Assembly (NCBI GenBank): GCA_903813345.2
Contig: CAIIXF020000001.1
Location: 34,875,366 to 34,939,365 of the forward strand
From: Owenia fusiformis
Lineage: Eukaryota > Annelida > Polychaeta > Sabellida > Oweniidae
Length of the DNA stretch: 64,000 nt
Direction: 5' to 3'
Shown: one piece after another, positions 29,880 to 44,000 of the stretch
Layout of the letters: the number at the start of each line of letters is the position of its first letter
How positions within the stretch are numbered: position 1 is the first letter of the stretch
Notes under the pieces: model-generated
Databases searched by the model: none
The model's input: only the letters and a program-made list of their open reading frames with translations
What the model was told of the DNA's origin: nothing
Translations under genes and position numbers: made by a program

Positions 29880-32350
29880 TTTAAACCGCATTTTGGGTTG
29901 AAACTACATTTTTTTCTCATTTTTTTTCATTGACTCATACACTTTGAAACTGCCCAGAAAGCACCAAATAGCATCTTGAAATTGTAAAATTTTCTAGGGG
30001 GAGTGGGCCACCCCTCACCCCAACAAAACATTTGAAAAGTTCTGAATTTATTTTATGTATTGTCTCAGACACTTTTAAAGTGCCCAGACATCATCAAATA
30101 GCTCTTTGATATAGTCAATGTTTCTGAGGGACTAACAGTTGCTCGCCCTCTGGTATCCTAACCCCACATCCCCCTCTGGCACCCCCCCCCCCACTTGACA
30201 AAAAATGGGGAAAAAGTTATGATTTTCTCAAATTTTTTATTGACTCATACATTTTGAAAGTGCCCAGAAAGCACCAAATAACGTCTTAGAATTAGAAATT
30301 TTTTTAGGGGGAGTGGGCCACCGTTCACACCTCCAACAAAACAATTGAAAAGTTCTGAATTTTTTTTATTTACTGTCCCCACCTCCCCCTCTGGCGCCCC
30401 CCCCTCCTTGACACCCCCCCACTCATCAATTTGAAAGTGCCCAGAAAGCACCAAATTGTAAAATTTTCTAGGGAAGTAGGCCACCCCTCACATCCCCCAC
30501 AAAACAATTGACAGATATTCTGAATTTATTTCTTGTATTGTCTCAGACACTTTTAAAGTGCCCAGACTTCATCAAATAGCACCTTGATATGGTCAATGTT
30601 TTTTGGGGACAGATATGGGGGACAAACACTTGCTCCCCCTCTGGCACCCCAACCCCACCTCCCCCTCTGGCACCCCCCTTTGACACCCCCCCAAAAAAGA
30701 TTGGAAAAAATCTATAAGGGGTGGATTGAGAAATCAATAAATAAATAATATTGACTCACACTTTAAAAGTGCCCAGAAAGCACAAAATATCATCTTAAAA
30801 TTGTAAAATTTTCTAGGAGAGTTGCCACCCCTCACACTCCCAACAAAACAATTGAAAAATTCTGAATTTCATGTATTGTCTCAGACATTTTTAAAGTGCC
30901 CAGACATCATCAAATAGCACCTTGATATGGTCAGTGTTCCTGGGGGACAACCCCTTGCTTCCCCTCTGGCACCCCACCCCACCTCACCTCACCCTCTTTG
31001 ACACCCCCCAAAAATTTCATTTTTTTATTGACTCATACACTTTGAAAGTGCCCCAGAAAGCACCAAATAGCATCTGAAAAGTGTAAGATTTTTAGGGGGA
31101 GTGGGCCACTCCTTTACACCTTCCATTTTGGAAGTTGCATTTGTTAATTTTAAACACTTTAAAACTGCCCAGAAATCACCAAGTGACATAATAAAATCAT
31201 AAAAATTTCTGACACCCCACTGCAAAAACTAAAGCATCCATTTACTCAAACACATTAAAAGTGCTCAGAATTCTCGAAATCGCTGTTCCCTCTTCAAAAG
31301 AGGAGACGCGAAAATCTTTCCTTATAAGGTCAAAATATTTCCCATGATGCAGTTCGCGGAGGAACAAATTTATACTTCCTTGTTTTCCCTCATAGGTTTA
31401 ACATGGGGATTTTAACACCTATTTTTCAAACGATATATTCGTTCATATTCCCGTACGGGGGTACAGAAAAAAGTATTAGAAACGATTGATCTTTTATTAA
31501 TCTTAATATAACAGTATTTTTTTCATTGTATTGATTCATAGCGTGGTGAAAACGATGATTGAAAAGTGAGAAAATATTCCGGAAGAGAAGGTCACATGAT
31601 CAGTTGACTAGTCGCCATATTGGAAAAAACAATTCCATTCGACTTTCAATACTTTCATGCCAATCTTACCGCACTACAAACTGCATCATCGATGCAACAA
31701 TGGAATAAAAGTATTCATCATCAAATTACATCATAGAGTTACGTTGAAAACCAACAAATAACTAACTAAGCAGTAGACCAAAGAAGAAGCGTTGCTATTA
31801 TCTAGGTCACTCTGTTCAGTGGTCCGAAAGCCAATCTATAGTTATCGTTTCCGAATTTTGTTGTTCATTGTACAATGTTTTATTGATTAAACTCGGTATA
31901 CAGACTATTAAAGCAATGACAAAAAAGAATACTTTCGATGTTGTCATTGTTTTATTTAGCGTGCGGGTGTAAAAACAAAATTGCGTAATTAGTTTGAATT
32001 AGAACTTTCGGGTCACGCAAATAGCTACGCGGAATGCATAGTGAGAAAATATAAACCAATCAAATTTTGTCCTTTTTGAGTGCTTTTTCAGTGCATATTT
32101 GCGAACGTTCTGATTCAAAGAGCGAATCGCGAAAGGGAGAATTAAACAGACAGCATCTTGAATTAGTTAAATCTTCCTTCGCCCCCCTAAGAAGAAAATG
32201 ATTGAAAAAAATCTGAATTTCTTTAAATTGATTCTATTCTGGATACTTGAAAGTGTCCAGAAATCACTGAATGTGATCTTTAACTGGTAAAAGTTCTCGG
32301 GTGAACATTTATGCCCTTCTAGCACACCCTCTCCCTATTCAAATGTTTCT
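29880..32350 (+). repeat. Two-part (A/B) tandem array, interrupted at 31269-32143
   Basis: Alternating units: A (about 130 bp; TTTGAAAGTGCCCAGAAAGC, TTTTCTAGGGGGAGTGGGCC, CAACAAAACAATTGAAAAG) and B (about 150-180 bp; ATTGTCTCAGACACTTTTAA, AGTGCCCAGACATCATCAAA, then CCCCCTCTGGCACCCC tracts). A units start near 29930, 30240, 30420, 30750 and 31025, with diverged units to 31260 and after the insertion to about 32310. Both half-units share AAGTGCCCAGA, so they probably arose by duplication of one ancestral unit. Short frames with Gly/Pro runs inside are not genes. Confidence 0.7.
31269..32143 (+). repeat. 867-bp dispersed repeat, copy B, inserted in the A/B array
   Basis: Matches the reverse complement of 3002-3868 over its full length with only scattered differences. 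It starts AATTCTCGAAATCG and ends GGGAGAATT. Array sequence continues directly on both sides (GTGCTCAG | AAACAGACAGCATCTTGAA), so this copy marks a clean insertion boundary. Confidence 0.8.
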
Positions 32351-34818
32351 CCAAATTGCTCATACAATATTTAGTCTAAAAACAATAAAATACTACAAAA
32401 TAAGCTGAGTGGCCCCAAATATAGGGAGTAACTGACCCCCCCCCCCCCCCCTCTGACTTATGCGATTTGATTTATGCGGCAAAAAATTGACAATTTTATA
32501 TTCTCTTTAGTGAGAACCTCACCCCCCTTGGAGAAAAGTGTCTTACGGGCCTGGGGTTTAAATTGCACTTGGGTTTGATCAGAATCGATAGGTAGTATTA
32601 TAATAGAAAACCCCAGAAGGCAACAATTGAAATACAAATATTGGGGTAAGGTTACTCAATATGTTAAAGGATTCTTTCCATTGGTGTATATTTGTATAAG
32701 GATGCATAAATGAGAAATATAAAACTCATGCTAAACCTATGTTGTCATATTCTAGAATGGCATATAATCAAACTTTATTATACACAAAAAAAAATCTATT
32801 TGATGATTGAAAATTATATTGAAGTATAAAGTTATAAAATGGTATATTTTTGGATTAATTTTAAGAAGGTAAAACAAGTTAGAGATTTAATTAAAAATTA
32901 ATTCTATTCATTCTTTATTTAGTAAACAGGTTGGGTTAAACCATAGGTGAGCACTGCATCTTTAATTTTCATTTGTTTAATTAGAACATAGAAGTAATTA
33001 CTATTATGGCCAACTGTCTTGGATTTAAGAATTATAAAGGGATTATAAAATAACACAGGTGGTCATTTGGGTGGGGGATAGGGAGGGGGTTAGCAGAGCA
33101 CTGGGAAAGTAACAGATTGCATCATGGTCATAAAGTATTGATATATTATAAATTATCTCCTCAATAAAAATGATGAATATTTGAGTCATCTTCTCTGTTT
33201 TGAAAGGAAACTTTATCAACTTTATAAAAACTGTTTGACTGATATAGATCCAATATATAAAGCATATGATTTTGTGATGGATGGTCCATGTATACAAAAA
33301 TATTTGACAAAGATCCTGATCTTCAATTTAAAAATCTGATGATTGATTATTTCATGTCACATATTTCATGGATAAACCACTGTGGTTTCTTCCAGAATTT
33401 CTCAGAAGATGTTATGTCAGTGTACAATTTATTTTCACATGTAATGAGGGGTGGACAGTTGTTAATGAATGTACGCACTTGAGTATCCTGTAGAAAGTTG
33501 CGATATGTCGTGAATCGTGAGAAAAGCTCGACAGTGATGAATTGTATTTTCCCCAGTGCAGGTGAAAGCGAAGGTAGAACCAAATTAAATGTCATCTTCA
33601 ATTTACGGAACATTTCCTAGACATCAGTAGTTTTTGTTCAATTACCTTAAGTGTCGTTTTGCCTGTCTGAAAGGTGTGTACACTTTCCGTACAGGAGACA
33701 ACTTGCGTCAAATATAAAAGATGTAATTTCAGCAGGTTAAAATTTGCTATGTCAAAAATTGTGAGAAATTCTCGATGATTGCTTACCAGATATTTCCATA
33801 TTGATTCTGGCTTTGTCAGTTTATACTATGGGTGTCTTGTAATAAATGGTGCTACGAAAGAAATCAAATTCCTAGGTTATTGTGGAATTAATTTCTTGGG
33901 ATGATTTTTATGACATAGTTCTGTTGTTATTCGTCTGAATTGCAAGGTAATTTTTGATTGCTTTTCCAGAACGCGAATGATAATCACACTCAAATATTCA
34001 ATAAGTTCTCTGAGGGAACAATTTTACAATAAGATCTTAATAATTTCAATGTTGTTCTCTATATTCCTTTTTTTGCATAAAAACCATAGCAGATTTGTAA
34101 GAGTGTGTTATAAATGAGAGTAATCACCTGGGATTAATGAGATTTTTAATCACCACAGGTCATTAATTCCATGTAAAGGTGATGCATCTTTTATTATCTT
34201 TAATATCTGGTGCTATTAATCTCACCTTGTTTCTTTGAACTTAGACAGGTGTGAAATCGTGTTTCACGCAGGTAAATATGTTATCATTGTCAAATGCCAA
34301 TAAGAAAATTATCTAAACATTTTACTTGCCCAATTGACTTCTCCAGGGGTATCAGTTTCTCTGAGTTATGAGTTGATAACAGAACTTTTCAACTTGTTTT
34401 TTTGATTTTAATTAGAATGATATAATTTTATTTTGAATATTACATCTTTAATTTATTATTATGTGTCTGTACAATTATTTAGGTGACAGTAGTTATATAT
34501 GTAGCATTAGATCACCTAGTATATACCATATGTATAATAGATCATCATAATCAGTTCTCTTTGATGTCATATCTCCAATATGATCAGGTATTAAGATTAA
34601 ATCTGCTATTTTGGAGGACATTTTGCTCTCTAGGGGACCCCAGTTACCCGTTTAATTGGTCCCATATTTTAACCAACTGATCCATTTTGTTATAATTAAT
34701 AAATGAAGTAAATAGTTCTATATCTTATTTGTTCAGCTTTATATTATTACTAAATGTGATATAAGGCCTACATGTTAACACAGAGAGAATTTAGTTGGTC
34801 CAGATTCAGACAATTGCA
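32351..34818. other. Presumed intron, no gene recognised
   Basis: AT-rich sequence with a C-run at about 32438-32452 and only short ORFs. No strong repeat match in this window. Confidence 0.4.
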
Positions 34819-35078
34819 GGCCTGTCAATTGTCCTGCAATTTGCGTATTTGTCACGCATTTGCTGAAGAATTTGAAGTCACGCCAGTTATTTTTGCGTGA
34901 CAGAAAAAATATTTCTGAAGAAAAATTTCTAAAAAAGATCGTCTACACAGCAAAAATACGAATGCCGGAAAAAAATGTACGCATTTTGTTCGGACTTTTC
35001 ACGCGAATTATGTTTATGTCACTCATTCCATTCGAAATTTTTCGTACCTACGAAGAATTGAAGAAGCATTGACAAGCC
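34819..35078. repeat. Possible 260-bp inverted-repeat element
   Basis: GGCCTGTCAATT (34819-34830) and the reverse of ATTGACAAGCC (35068-35078) form an imperfect inverted end pair. The interior is locally unusual, with repeated TTTGCGT, GTCACGC and ACGCATTT motifs. The 70-codon frame inside matches nothing I recognise. Confidence 0.3.
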
Positions 35079-38000
35079 ATACTGAATGTACATTGCCTTT
35101 CTTTGAGGAGAAATATGAAGACACGGAAGATAACAGTCTTGATGCATTAGCTGCTTTCTCTCCATTCTTTTTAGCACAGATTAATAAATATTGAGGAAGA
35201 GTGGGGGGGGGAAAGGCTTGATACAACATTAAAAGGGTCTTATTGTCATTGTCTTCTTTTTGTGTCATTTCTTTGATCTTTGACACATCCAGTGCAAGCA
35301 GTTCTGGATGTATCACAGCATTGTCAAAGAACTCTCTTAATAGTGAATAAAATTTGACTTAACAGATCACACTTTTACTTTTATTGGTAATATCTATCTT
35401 TATTTGATCTTTATTGATGCTATTATTGTGGCCAAACAGAGTCACAACTCAGAAGTGTGCCATAGTGACCTTACAAATAATTGCTCTGGTCACAAAGTTC
35501 AATAATCTTCATCTTACAAAAATAAAACCTGGAAATTCTGTTCCAGATTTTCATTGATTTTTGATAGCAATTGAAAACCTTTATATATGTTTTTATATTT
35601 ATATTTTTATAACCTTTTGGTAGATTTTAAATAAAACCTTGAGCAATGTTGATATTTTTGTGAGGTCACTACTGTATGCCACAGGGATGTGTATCTATTG
35701 TTCAGTTCACCACAGGATATTGTAGATATGATATTATGATCTCTCCCTCCAGGTTTATGGAAATCACATGGGCTGAGTTTCTTATTTAGATAACCCATCT
35801 TAATTCCTTGTTTTAATTGAACTGAGTTAAATACATCAATTGTTAGAGTCTTATCTTAGACTGTTTAATTAACTCAAGATGTTCTCTTCATGAAATCTGG
35901 AATAACACATGCATGGTGTAGTTACTGTATATCCATATTTTTCTAAACATCTTAGTGTTGCATCAATCCCTTAATTACCATTCATTCTATCTTATATAAG
36001 CTATTGTGACCCTTCTCCTTTCTTGCTCAATATACCTCCTCCAGTTCCAGGCACTTGCAGGTTAGAAATAGTGTAGGGCTATAAACATGTATTCATTTTT
36101 ACCTATATATGGATGCTCTTGATCAAGGCTCTCCAATGAATAATGTTATCAGAATCAAATGAAGGATAGATAATTCATAATATGTGAATTTTAAAGGTAT
36201 GAATAGTTGTATAAGATTTTATCAACTTCAAGCCCTCTATGCATCCTGCATCAGAAGCACTCGTGGCAACCATATCAAATAGGCCCAGTATTTAATTACA
36301 ATATTTAATTTCTAGTGTTACACCCTCATGCAAGCTCAAACAATTGCCTCTTAGTTCTACATAATTTACCGTCCAGTTTCAATTTCAGACACACGTATAT
36401 AATCAGGAAATAATTTGAGGCACATGTCTGCAACATCATTAAACTTAGTGATGAATAGAGATTAGTCAATTGTACATTGCTATAATTGTTTGCTAATTGT
36501 TTTCAACCATGTCTCCTGTATCTGCCTTTTGCCAGGTAAATTTAAATTAATTACAAAATGTTCCAATGTCATAATTCATGAGGGTGGCAGAAACCTTCAC
36601 AATTAGGCCATAATTATTATGTCATTAGCAAATAAAAAATAGGATATGATAATTGTGAAATCATTTTTATAATTTGAGTTGTAATCAAAGTATTGCAGGC
36701 CATGTGATATCTCATGGTGAATAATAATCATTAAATATTAAAGTTAAGAATTTTTGTTCCCATGGGATCCAGTGAGATATATCATAAAGTAGAATGAAAG
36801 CATGTCTATTGTGTTTGTCTAAGAGGTGTTTAAACCATTGTTATTTTGTACATCACTAGACATTAATCCTCTATTACCTGTTCTATTGCTACAATAATAG
36901 ACACAATGCGATGATAATTACAGTAAATGTTGGTTTTTCTTGATGTTTCATTTTGTATTGTTTGGATTGCTCTTGGAAATGTTTTGTGTTTTTTTTCGCC
37001 ACTGATTTGCTCTATTCAGACATGATGGAGAGTATTTAACAGGGGAAATAGTCAGGAGCATCATTTTCTGACAATTATAGAACAAACGAAAGACAAGTGT
37101 GGGGATTAAGGTGTTCTAAAGCAGATAAAATCACTGACTTAAGATGACAATTTTGACTAGTGATTAACCGGTCTATTCAAGCCATTTAACAAAACTATTG
37201 AGACCAAATAAAGGAGCCCTGAGTTAATTTAGTGAAAAGTAGGAAATTGCTTTCCATTTACAAATTTAGCATGAAAATATGGAAAATTGTCCATCACTCC
37301 TTAATGAGTCTATTTTCCATCTATAATGGAAGCTTTGATCTGTGGGAAATTTATGACTAGAGATAGACCCAGTAAAAGTGGGAGAGTGACCCATAAACCA
37401 CAGGACAACAATACTGGATTATCCAGCAGAATGAATATATAATGAGCTCACACCTTTTAAAGACAAAACTTCAAAAGTTCCAAACATTTAAATCTGAACC
37501 TTCAAGGTGATAAGAACTCTGAAACTTCAGTAGCATACCTTTTAATAAATCACACTTTGATCAGTTTGATGAGGATCACATTTATTTGAAATCAAGCTCT
37601 AAGATCTTGTTAAGTCACAGGTTTGCATGTCCCTACAGAGGAAACTGGGGTCTCAGGAAGATCAAGTAGCAAGTGTTTTTCTATCTAGAAGTTTGTTTAT
37701 GTAAGGTAGACTTCTAGTTGGTACAAGGAAATCTAAGGCCCTACCTCATTACAAGGTAAGTAAAGATTATTTCAGAATTAATTCATTGTTTATAAAATCA
37801 GACCTCTGATATAAGAACATATTAAGAGCTACTTTTCAGGTTAGTGCTTCACTGGGATTGTTTATGTTGTTTATAATTTTATATGGAATTTGATAGGATA
37901 ATAAACAAATTCAGACTAGATATTTGACATAGGACTGAAACATGAAGCAATACAACCTTCCTTTATTGAGCTCTTCGCATTCCATAGCATCAATCCTGTA

Positions 38001-41000
38001 ATGAAACTTTGTCAAAAGATGCAGAAAATTGTTTCCACTATTGAGATTGTTTACTACCTATGTCTGTATAAGGGCAGCGTAGATCCATAAACCATTCCAG
38101 CAATATCTAATAGATGCAGACCTAACTAAATTAGATTAAAAGGTGTATTGGCAAAATCTATGGGATGGAAGTGAATTTGATTTTCTTGAGCTCATTTGTC
38201 AGTTGCTCATTCAGGCGGAACATTCATTAAAAAGGTGTTTAAGGAAACAATATTCTGCTTTGACGTACTAGTCGCATAATAGATTTTGTTTATCTCGCCC
38301 AATGCTTCGGTGATTGACACAGGAATAAGCTATTAGTGATTGACTATCGGGGTCTCAGATAGCACCCAATCCCCACCAAGTTCTATGTTGCTCCATTGCC
38401 CTGTAGGCCAAATAATGACAATTCTGAATGACTGTAATGTGATTGACCAATCAGATATCTGAAATCCCTGTCCAGTGCTAAAATTGATACCTATTGACCC
38501 AGCCTAACATGCTTATTAGATTATAGAAGAGCAGAATTTAATTTTACACGTTATGATTCTTACAATATTCTTTTCCCTAAACTATCATTGTGGTTTGATT
38601 TATCGATGGTATAATGTGGAAATGACTTGCAGTCGGAACTTCGCATGTACCTTGTGGAGGCAATCAGTAAATAGGGAGGTAACCACCCGGAAAGCTGCTG
38701 ACTGAGCCATGCTGGAAATGCGCAGTCCACATTTCCATAATATCACCATCACTGGAGAAGTTGATGTTTATGAAAATTGGATTCAATAGACCTTGTATAG
38801 ATAAAGTGTGAAATAAAACACAAACTATTTCACTGGAAACTTTTTCGATACTCTAGTTCATCCAGATGTGTCTCGTATTGCCTTAACGATTTATGAATAA
38901 CTAAGATAGGTGACATGAGTCAGTGAAATAGATCTGTGTAGGTGGAAGGTGTCTCTATTAATCTTACGTTCAAGTCCTAATATTTACAACTCGCATTGCC
39001 AAAAGAAATACATTTTTTGAAATTTTGGGATAAGTTTCAAGTATTTTTTCTCACCTCTAATGTTCACCTACACATTGTTTTTACCTCTGTATAATATAGA
39101 CTAAATAATAGAATGATTTGTTATGAATTTTACGTTGTTCAAATAAAAATATAAGACGGCGAAATTGAATGTCGTAATATCAATAACATAGTTTAGTTGA
39201 CATATAGTACAGAACGTCTTAACCTGAAAACAATTTTTTCTAACTGAAACAAAAACATTGCCTAATTTGTTATTAGATTTATTGGTAAAGCTGAAATTAA
39301 ACAATGGAATGGTTTATAGGGGTTCATTTATATTTCGTTTTTTATTTATTTAATGTTGCCACTTGTTCTTTCTATAAATCAAAAGGATACTCAACTCTCT
39401 GGTTATTTCCTTGTTTGAGATTGAATAGGGGGGAGGCAACAGTATAACATTTTAAGTCCAAAATAACACCTTCCAAAGACTCTACATACATAGCAATGTA
39501 GCATAGTTAAAAGTTGAAAGGTCAAAGCAGGGGTCAAATCCCATTGATTATCTCAACCACTAGAAGTGTCTCCCAATATAGCTTGACCTGAGTCATGTAT
39601 CAGTTGCATTAATTCATAAATTCTCCCAAGGGGCTACTACGCATGAATGATGGCACCAAGTCACTCCAGCGAGGCTTCAACAAAAAATTAATGTCTTGTT
39701 TTTGTATTAATATTGATGTCTTAATCAATAGTTATTTTCACCATTCAGCATATATAAAACTAATCAAGACTCTAAAAATTTAATGATAGATTATCTGTTT
39801 AAATAGAACAAATGAAAAATGAATGGTTGGAGAGAATTTTTACTGTAAATTGATCTATCTAAGGTTAGATTTTCTGGCATAATTTTTGGGAAATCGAATG
39901 CAATGAAAGTCGATATAATGGAATACAACTAGAATTATTCTAAATTAGTTAAATCAGTTGAATTGTTAGGGTCAAAGAGAAACATTCTTTGAAATAGATG
40001 ATTTTGAGCATTGACTACATTGATTGTGATAAGTACCTTTTTCACGAATCCAGACTCCGTAAATCACCATCGAGAGATTAGAGAGTCATGAGGAAACAAA
40101 GCCTTCATAAAGAGACAAACTGGTTTAATCAACGAACAAAGGAGCCTTCTATAAATCATTGTCATCATTTCATATCAATGCAATGTACACATATATTAAT
40201 ACCGACCAGAATCAATCCGACTTTCTTCGTCTTATCTAGATCGTCAGTTTATTGGTTGGGTTAGGGTAATAACATTGTTCTAAGCTAGTCCTATTACAAA
40301 CTTGCCATTACCCTAATCTTTTAGGCAGGTTGTGATAATAAATATGGTCACAGCTGGTCGGCAATACCCAATTCTCCCTTAGTTATACCTGCTAGAACCG
40401 CAATATATACGTTCACAATTTATTCTGCTAATTCAGGTGAAAAATTAGATTTTAATTGTGCAAGGATTATGTTTATAGCTTTCCCCCTTGCGAGATTAAC
40501 CTGATGTCACATGTTCACGGTGTTATGGTTGTCATGGTAACAGGGTTGCTGCCCACAAGTACATCTGGCAGCGTCATCTGAAATAGGTATCCCTGGTTTA
40601 AACAATCTGGAATTCACTTATTCTGCAACATTTTTTAAATACTAATAATGATTTTCATGAATTTCAATATAGTTTCATCTTCCTGCCTATTTAAATTTTT
40701 CTTTTAATATTTAACTTTTTCTGTACTCAAATTTTGTATACTTAAAAGTGACACTGGCTGGTTTCATTTATAGGCAAGGCAGATTATCAGAGATGGTTTT
40801 ATAACATATTATCTCACCCCCAGGCCCATTCTTTTGTCTCCTTAGTTTCGTTGTCACCTAACACTACCCCTGGGGGCCCCACATATGTTGAATTGTCACC
40901 ACGTATCTAGGGGACAGGAGATTACTATAATGTAATTGACATATAAGCATTTCTTTTGTGCATAAGACTATCCATGCATGAAAAATGTTAAATATTTTAT

Positions 41001-44000
41001 CTGTGACAATTTCAAATAATGTTTCACCTCTTTCAAATACTTTTTAGGTTTAATGGGTAAGTTTCATTCCCATGTTTTAGGATACATTGTGGGAAATGGC
41101 TACCTGCATTGAACCGAACCTGTATGATTGGTATACTTAATCGGAATCAACTTTCAATTATAGAAACATTCAAATACCGTGTCATTATGTAGTACAAAGG
41201 AATCTCCTGTGATGGCTGTTTTGATGACTTTAAACATCGAAAGCAATTTCCTACTTTATCCAGGCATTCACAATGTGACGTGAGTTCATTAATTTGAATA
41301 TTCGTGTAAATTTATGAGGCGCAATGATAATACCTGGGAAATGTAGGGCCATTTTTCATCGCCATTTATGTCTTTATCTCCGCCAGTTATACGCAGGAGG
41401 ATCTTCTAAATGGAGGAATGTTTTGTCTCACCATGAGATAGCAGCTCTCAGGTGAAGCATAAATACAGAACGAGGCTTATCAAAAGCTAATTATGATTGC
41501 TATCTTACATATTATATGTGGCTTGTCATGAATATTTTCCATAATTACCCAATGGCCAAACCTTGATGAGGTTGGTTGAGCACAGGTCTCATGATGATTA
41601 CAACCATGCCTCCATTTTGTAGAAAGATTAAATATCATTTCTATTGAGACCAAAGAAAGGTGAAACTTTGAATTATTGGTAAAGATTTTGTAAGCCTTTT
41701 ACATGGCAATCCCATTCACCTTTGCATTTCTCACGATGTTCAAAATCCCTTGGATTACACATCATTTATCGAGATTTGATGGAAGTGAGTTTTCGTGTTT
41801 CTTGCGGAATTATATTGATGAAAAGCACCTGGTGTGAAATGAGCACCATTGTAGATACAAGTCCAGAGTCAGAAAACCTAATTAGCTCATCTCTTGGCCG
41901 GATTATCTAGTCTTATAACAATCACTCTATATCTTCTATATACCCAATATTGACATGTCCAGAAAACCCAAGGGTATCCTTCTTCTCTTGTTTTCTTGTT
42001 TCAGGTCAGGGTGAAAATATTTATTTCTTTTCATTCAAACCCATTCATTCCGTTATCTATCATTTGATTTTATAAGCTGTTTTTTTATTTCCTGAAGGGA
42101 AAAGCATTAGAGATCCGAAGGAAATTGTTATTAAATTGAAATGTAGACATCTTTGAGCATTATGAACAACATTGAGCTGTTCAAAATTCATTTAATTTAT
42201 TATCTTTTCATATGTCTTAAAGTTACAAACCAATATTGTTTATTTCATGAGACATTGACTAAGATATTACATTTAAGTAATCTAACCATTGAAAAACATC
42301 TAATACATGTATGTCATATACATGTATAACATACAGTATTAAGAAACAATTTCATAATCATTTCGACCTTTACGTTCATTAATATTCATTATTCATGTTT
42401 GTAATTCAGTAATTAATTACGATATAATAACAACATGTTCTCTCCATAACCTTATATTTGTATTCTCAAGTGAATACAAAATTGATGTGATATTTGAATA
42501 TAAAACTGTAAACCTTTAAATACGCTGGCAGTAATACCTTGAAAGCTGTTCGCCATTTTGTCTTTACCTTGTATTAGTCAGGTCTATAGGGAGATACTAT
42601 TTTATATTCGTAATGCCAGGCTATTAATATGATTCAATGAGATTCGTAGAAACAAAAGCAATTTGGATCCGGTTTATCGAAGCACTATTCTGTACCTTTA
42701 GTTTTAATTCTTGTCACATCAATTCTGTTAGTCATTTTGCTGTGAGGATGTCTTTATATATAAGGATGTTTGGTATAATTCGTGTGATATTCTATATGGA
42801 GTCCAGGTGCAGATATTGGAATTTCTCGACTCTAGAGGTATGCGTCTACAAAAAGCTTAATAATGTTATTGACAAATGACTTGTGGGAAGGCTTATCCTT
42901 GACGGATGTTTTATACACACGTATATTCATATCATCTTAATTCTTGATTTGAGATTATACTGTCGTGTTGTAGTCTTTTTCGTACATTGATGACGCTTTA
43001 TTTAAGGTCCCATCAAGCTTGTACCTCAGATAAATGAAACGAATGATTTTTATGAAATGAATTTGAAATATGTCGGAATGATGATATTAAGCATGGCACT
43101 AACAAATTATCTCATTGGAAAATGGCAGGCATTAATATGTGGCGTATTAATGCAGTCGTTTCATCTATTATGATAATATGGCTATTGCTACTGTTTCACC
43201 GTTCAGCCCGAAGTGACGCGTAGATTAAACAGTCCAAATAGAACAAAATCAAAGAGTAGTTAAAGGGAAAATCTAATTTACTCGAATTATTTCTTTTCAT
43301 ATTGTTAACGAGGTACACTTTCTGTGATTAATTCTTCCAAATTGCAATACTTGAACTTTCCTTAGGACACTAATACGCATATATTGCAAGTAACAAATCA
43401 CATATATGAGTCAGACATTAGGGGCGTTACCAGGGTGATGTGCAATGAGATAAACAAGTTAATCACACTTTAATGGGGGAAATGTTCATCATTTATAAAC
43501 CAATTACAAATAATGAAAATAATTTTTTCTTTCATTTTATTTTATATCAGTTGCACATGGATAATAAGATATCAGCAAATAGCATGACATTTTAATAAAC
43601 CAAGCATTAAAATCTGAATACTGCTGTGGTTAATATTTTGTATATATAATGTAGTATCAGAATACCAGAATTTTTCTTGTAGTGGAGAATGAACACATTC
43701 TAGTAGAGGGGGGAAGTGTGGCAAAATTAATTATTTTTTCACATGAAGAATAACACAAGGTTTTTGCTGATCAACATACATGTTCTAACAGTATGTTCAT
43801 TGTTCATTGATTGTTTGCTAAATGGTGAAGTGTGTCCCAGGTGTGACTCTCTTGGCTCACAGCATGACTGACAAAACCCTGCCAAATGACCATACAATTT
43901 GTATATAGACCTTCAAATGAAGTAACATGGTTCCCATATTTAAAGAGCTAAATAAGGGGTAAAAGTTAGAATGTAGCAGTGAAATGATAAATAGGCATGA

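Noticed and set aside
34860-35072. 70-codon basic ORF
   Set aside because: Inside a possible inverted-repeat element, no known domain, no splice partners.
37638-37757. Segment with CTACAG acceptor and AAG/GTAAGT donor
   Set aside because: Stops in all three frames, so not a coding exon; could only be non-coding.
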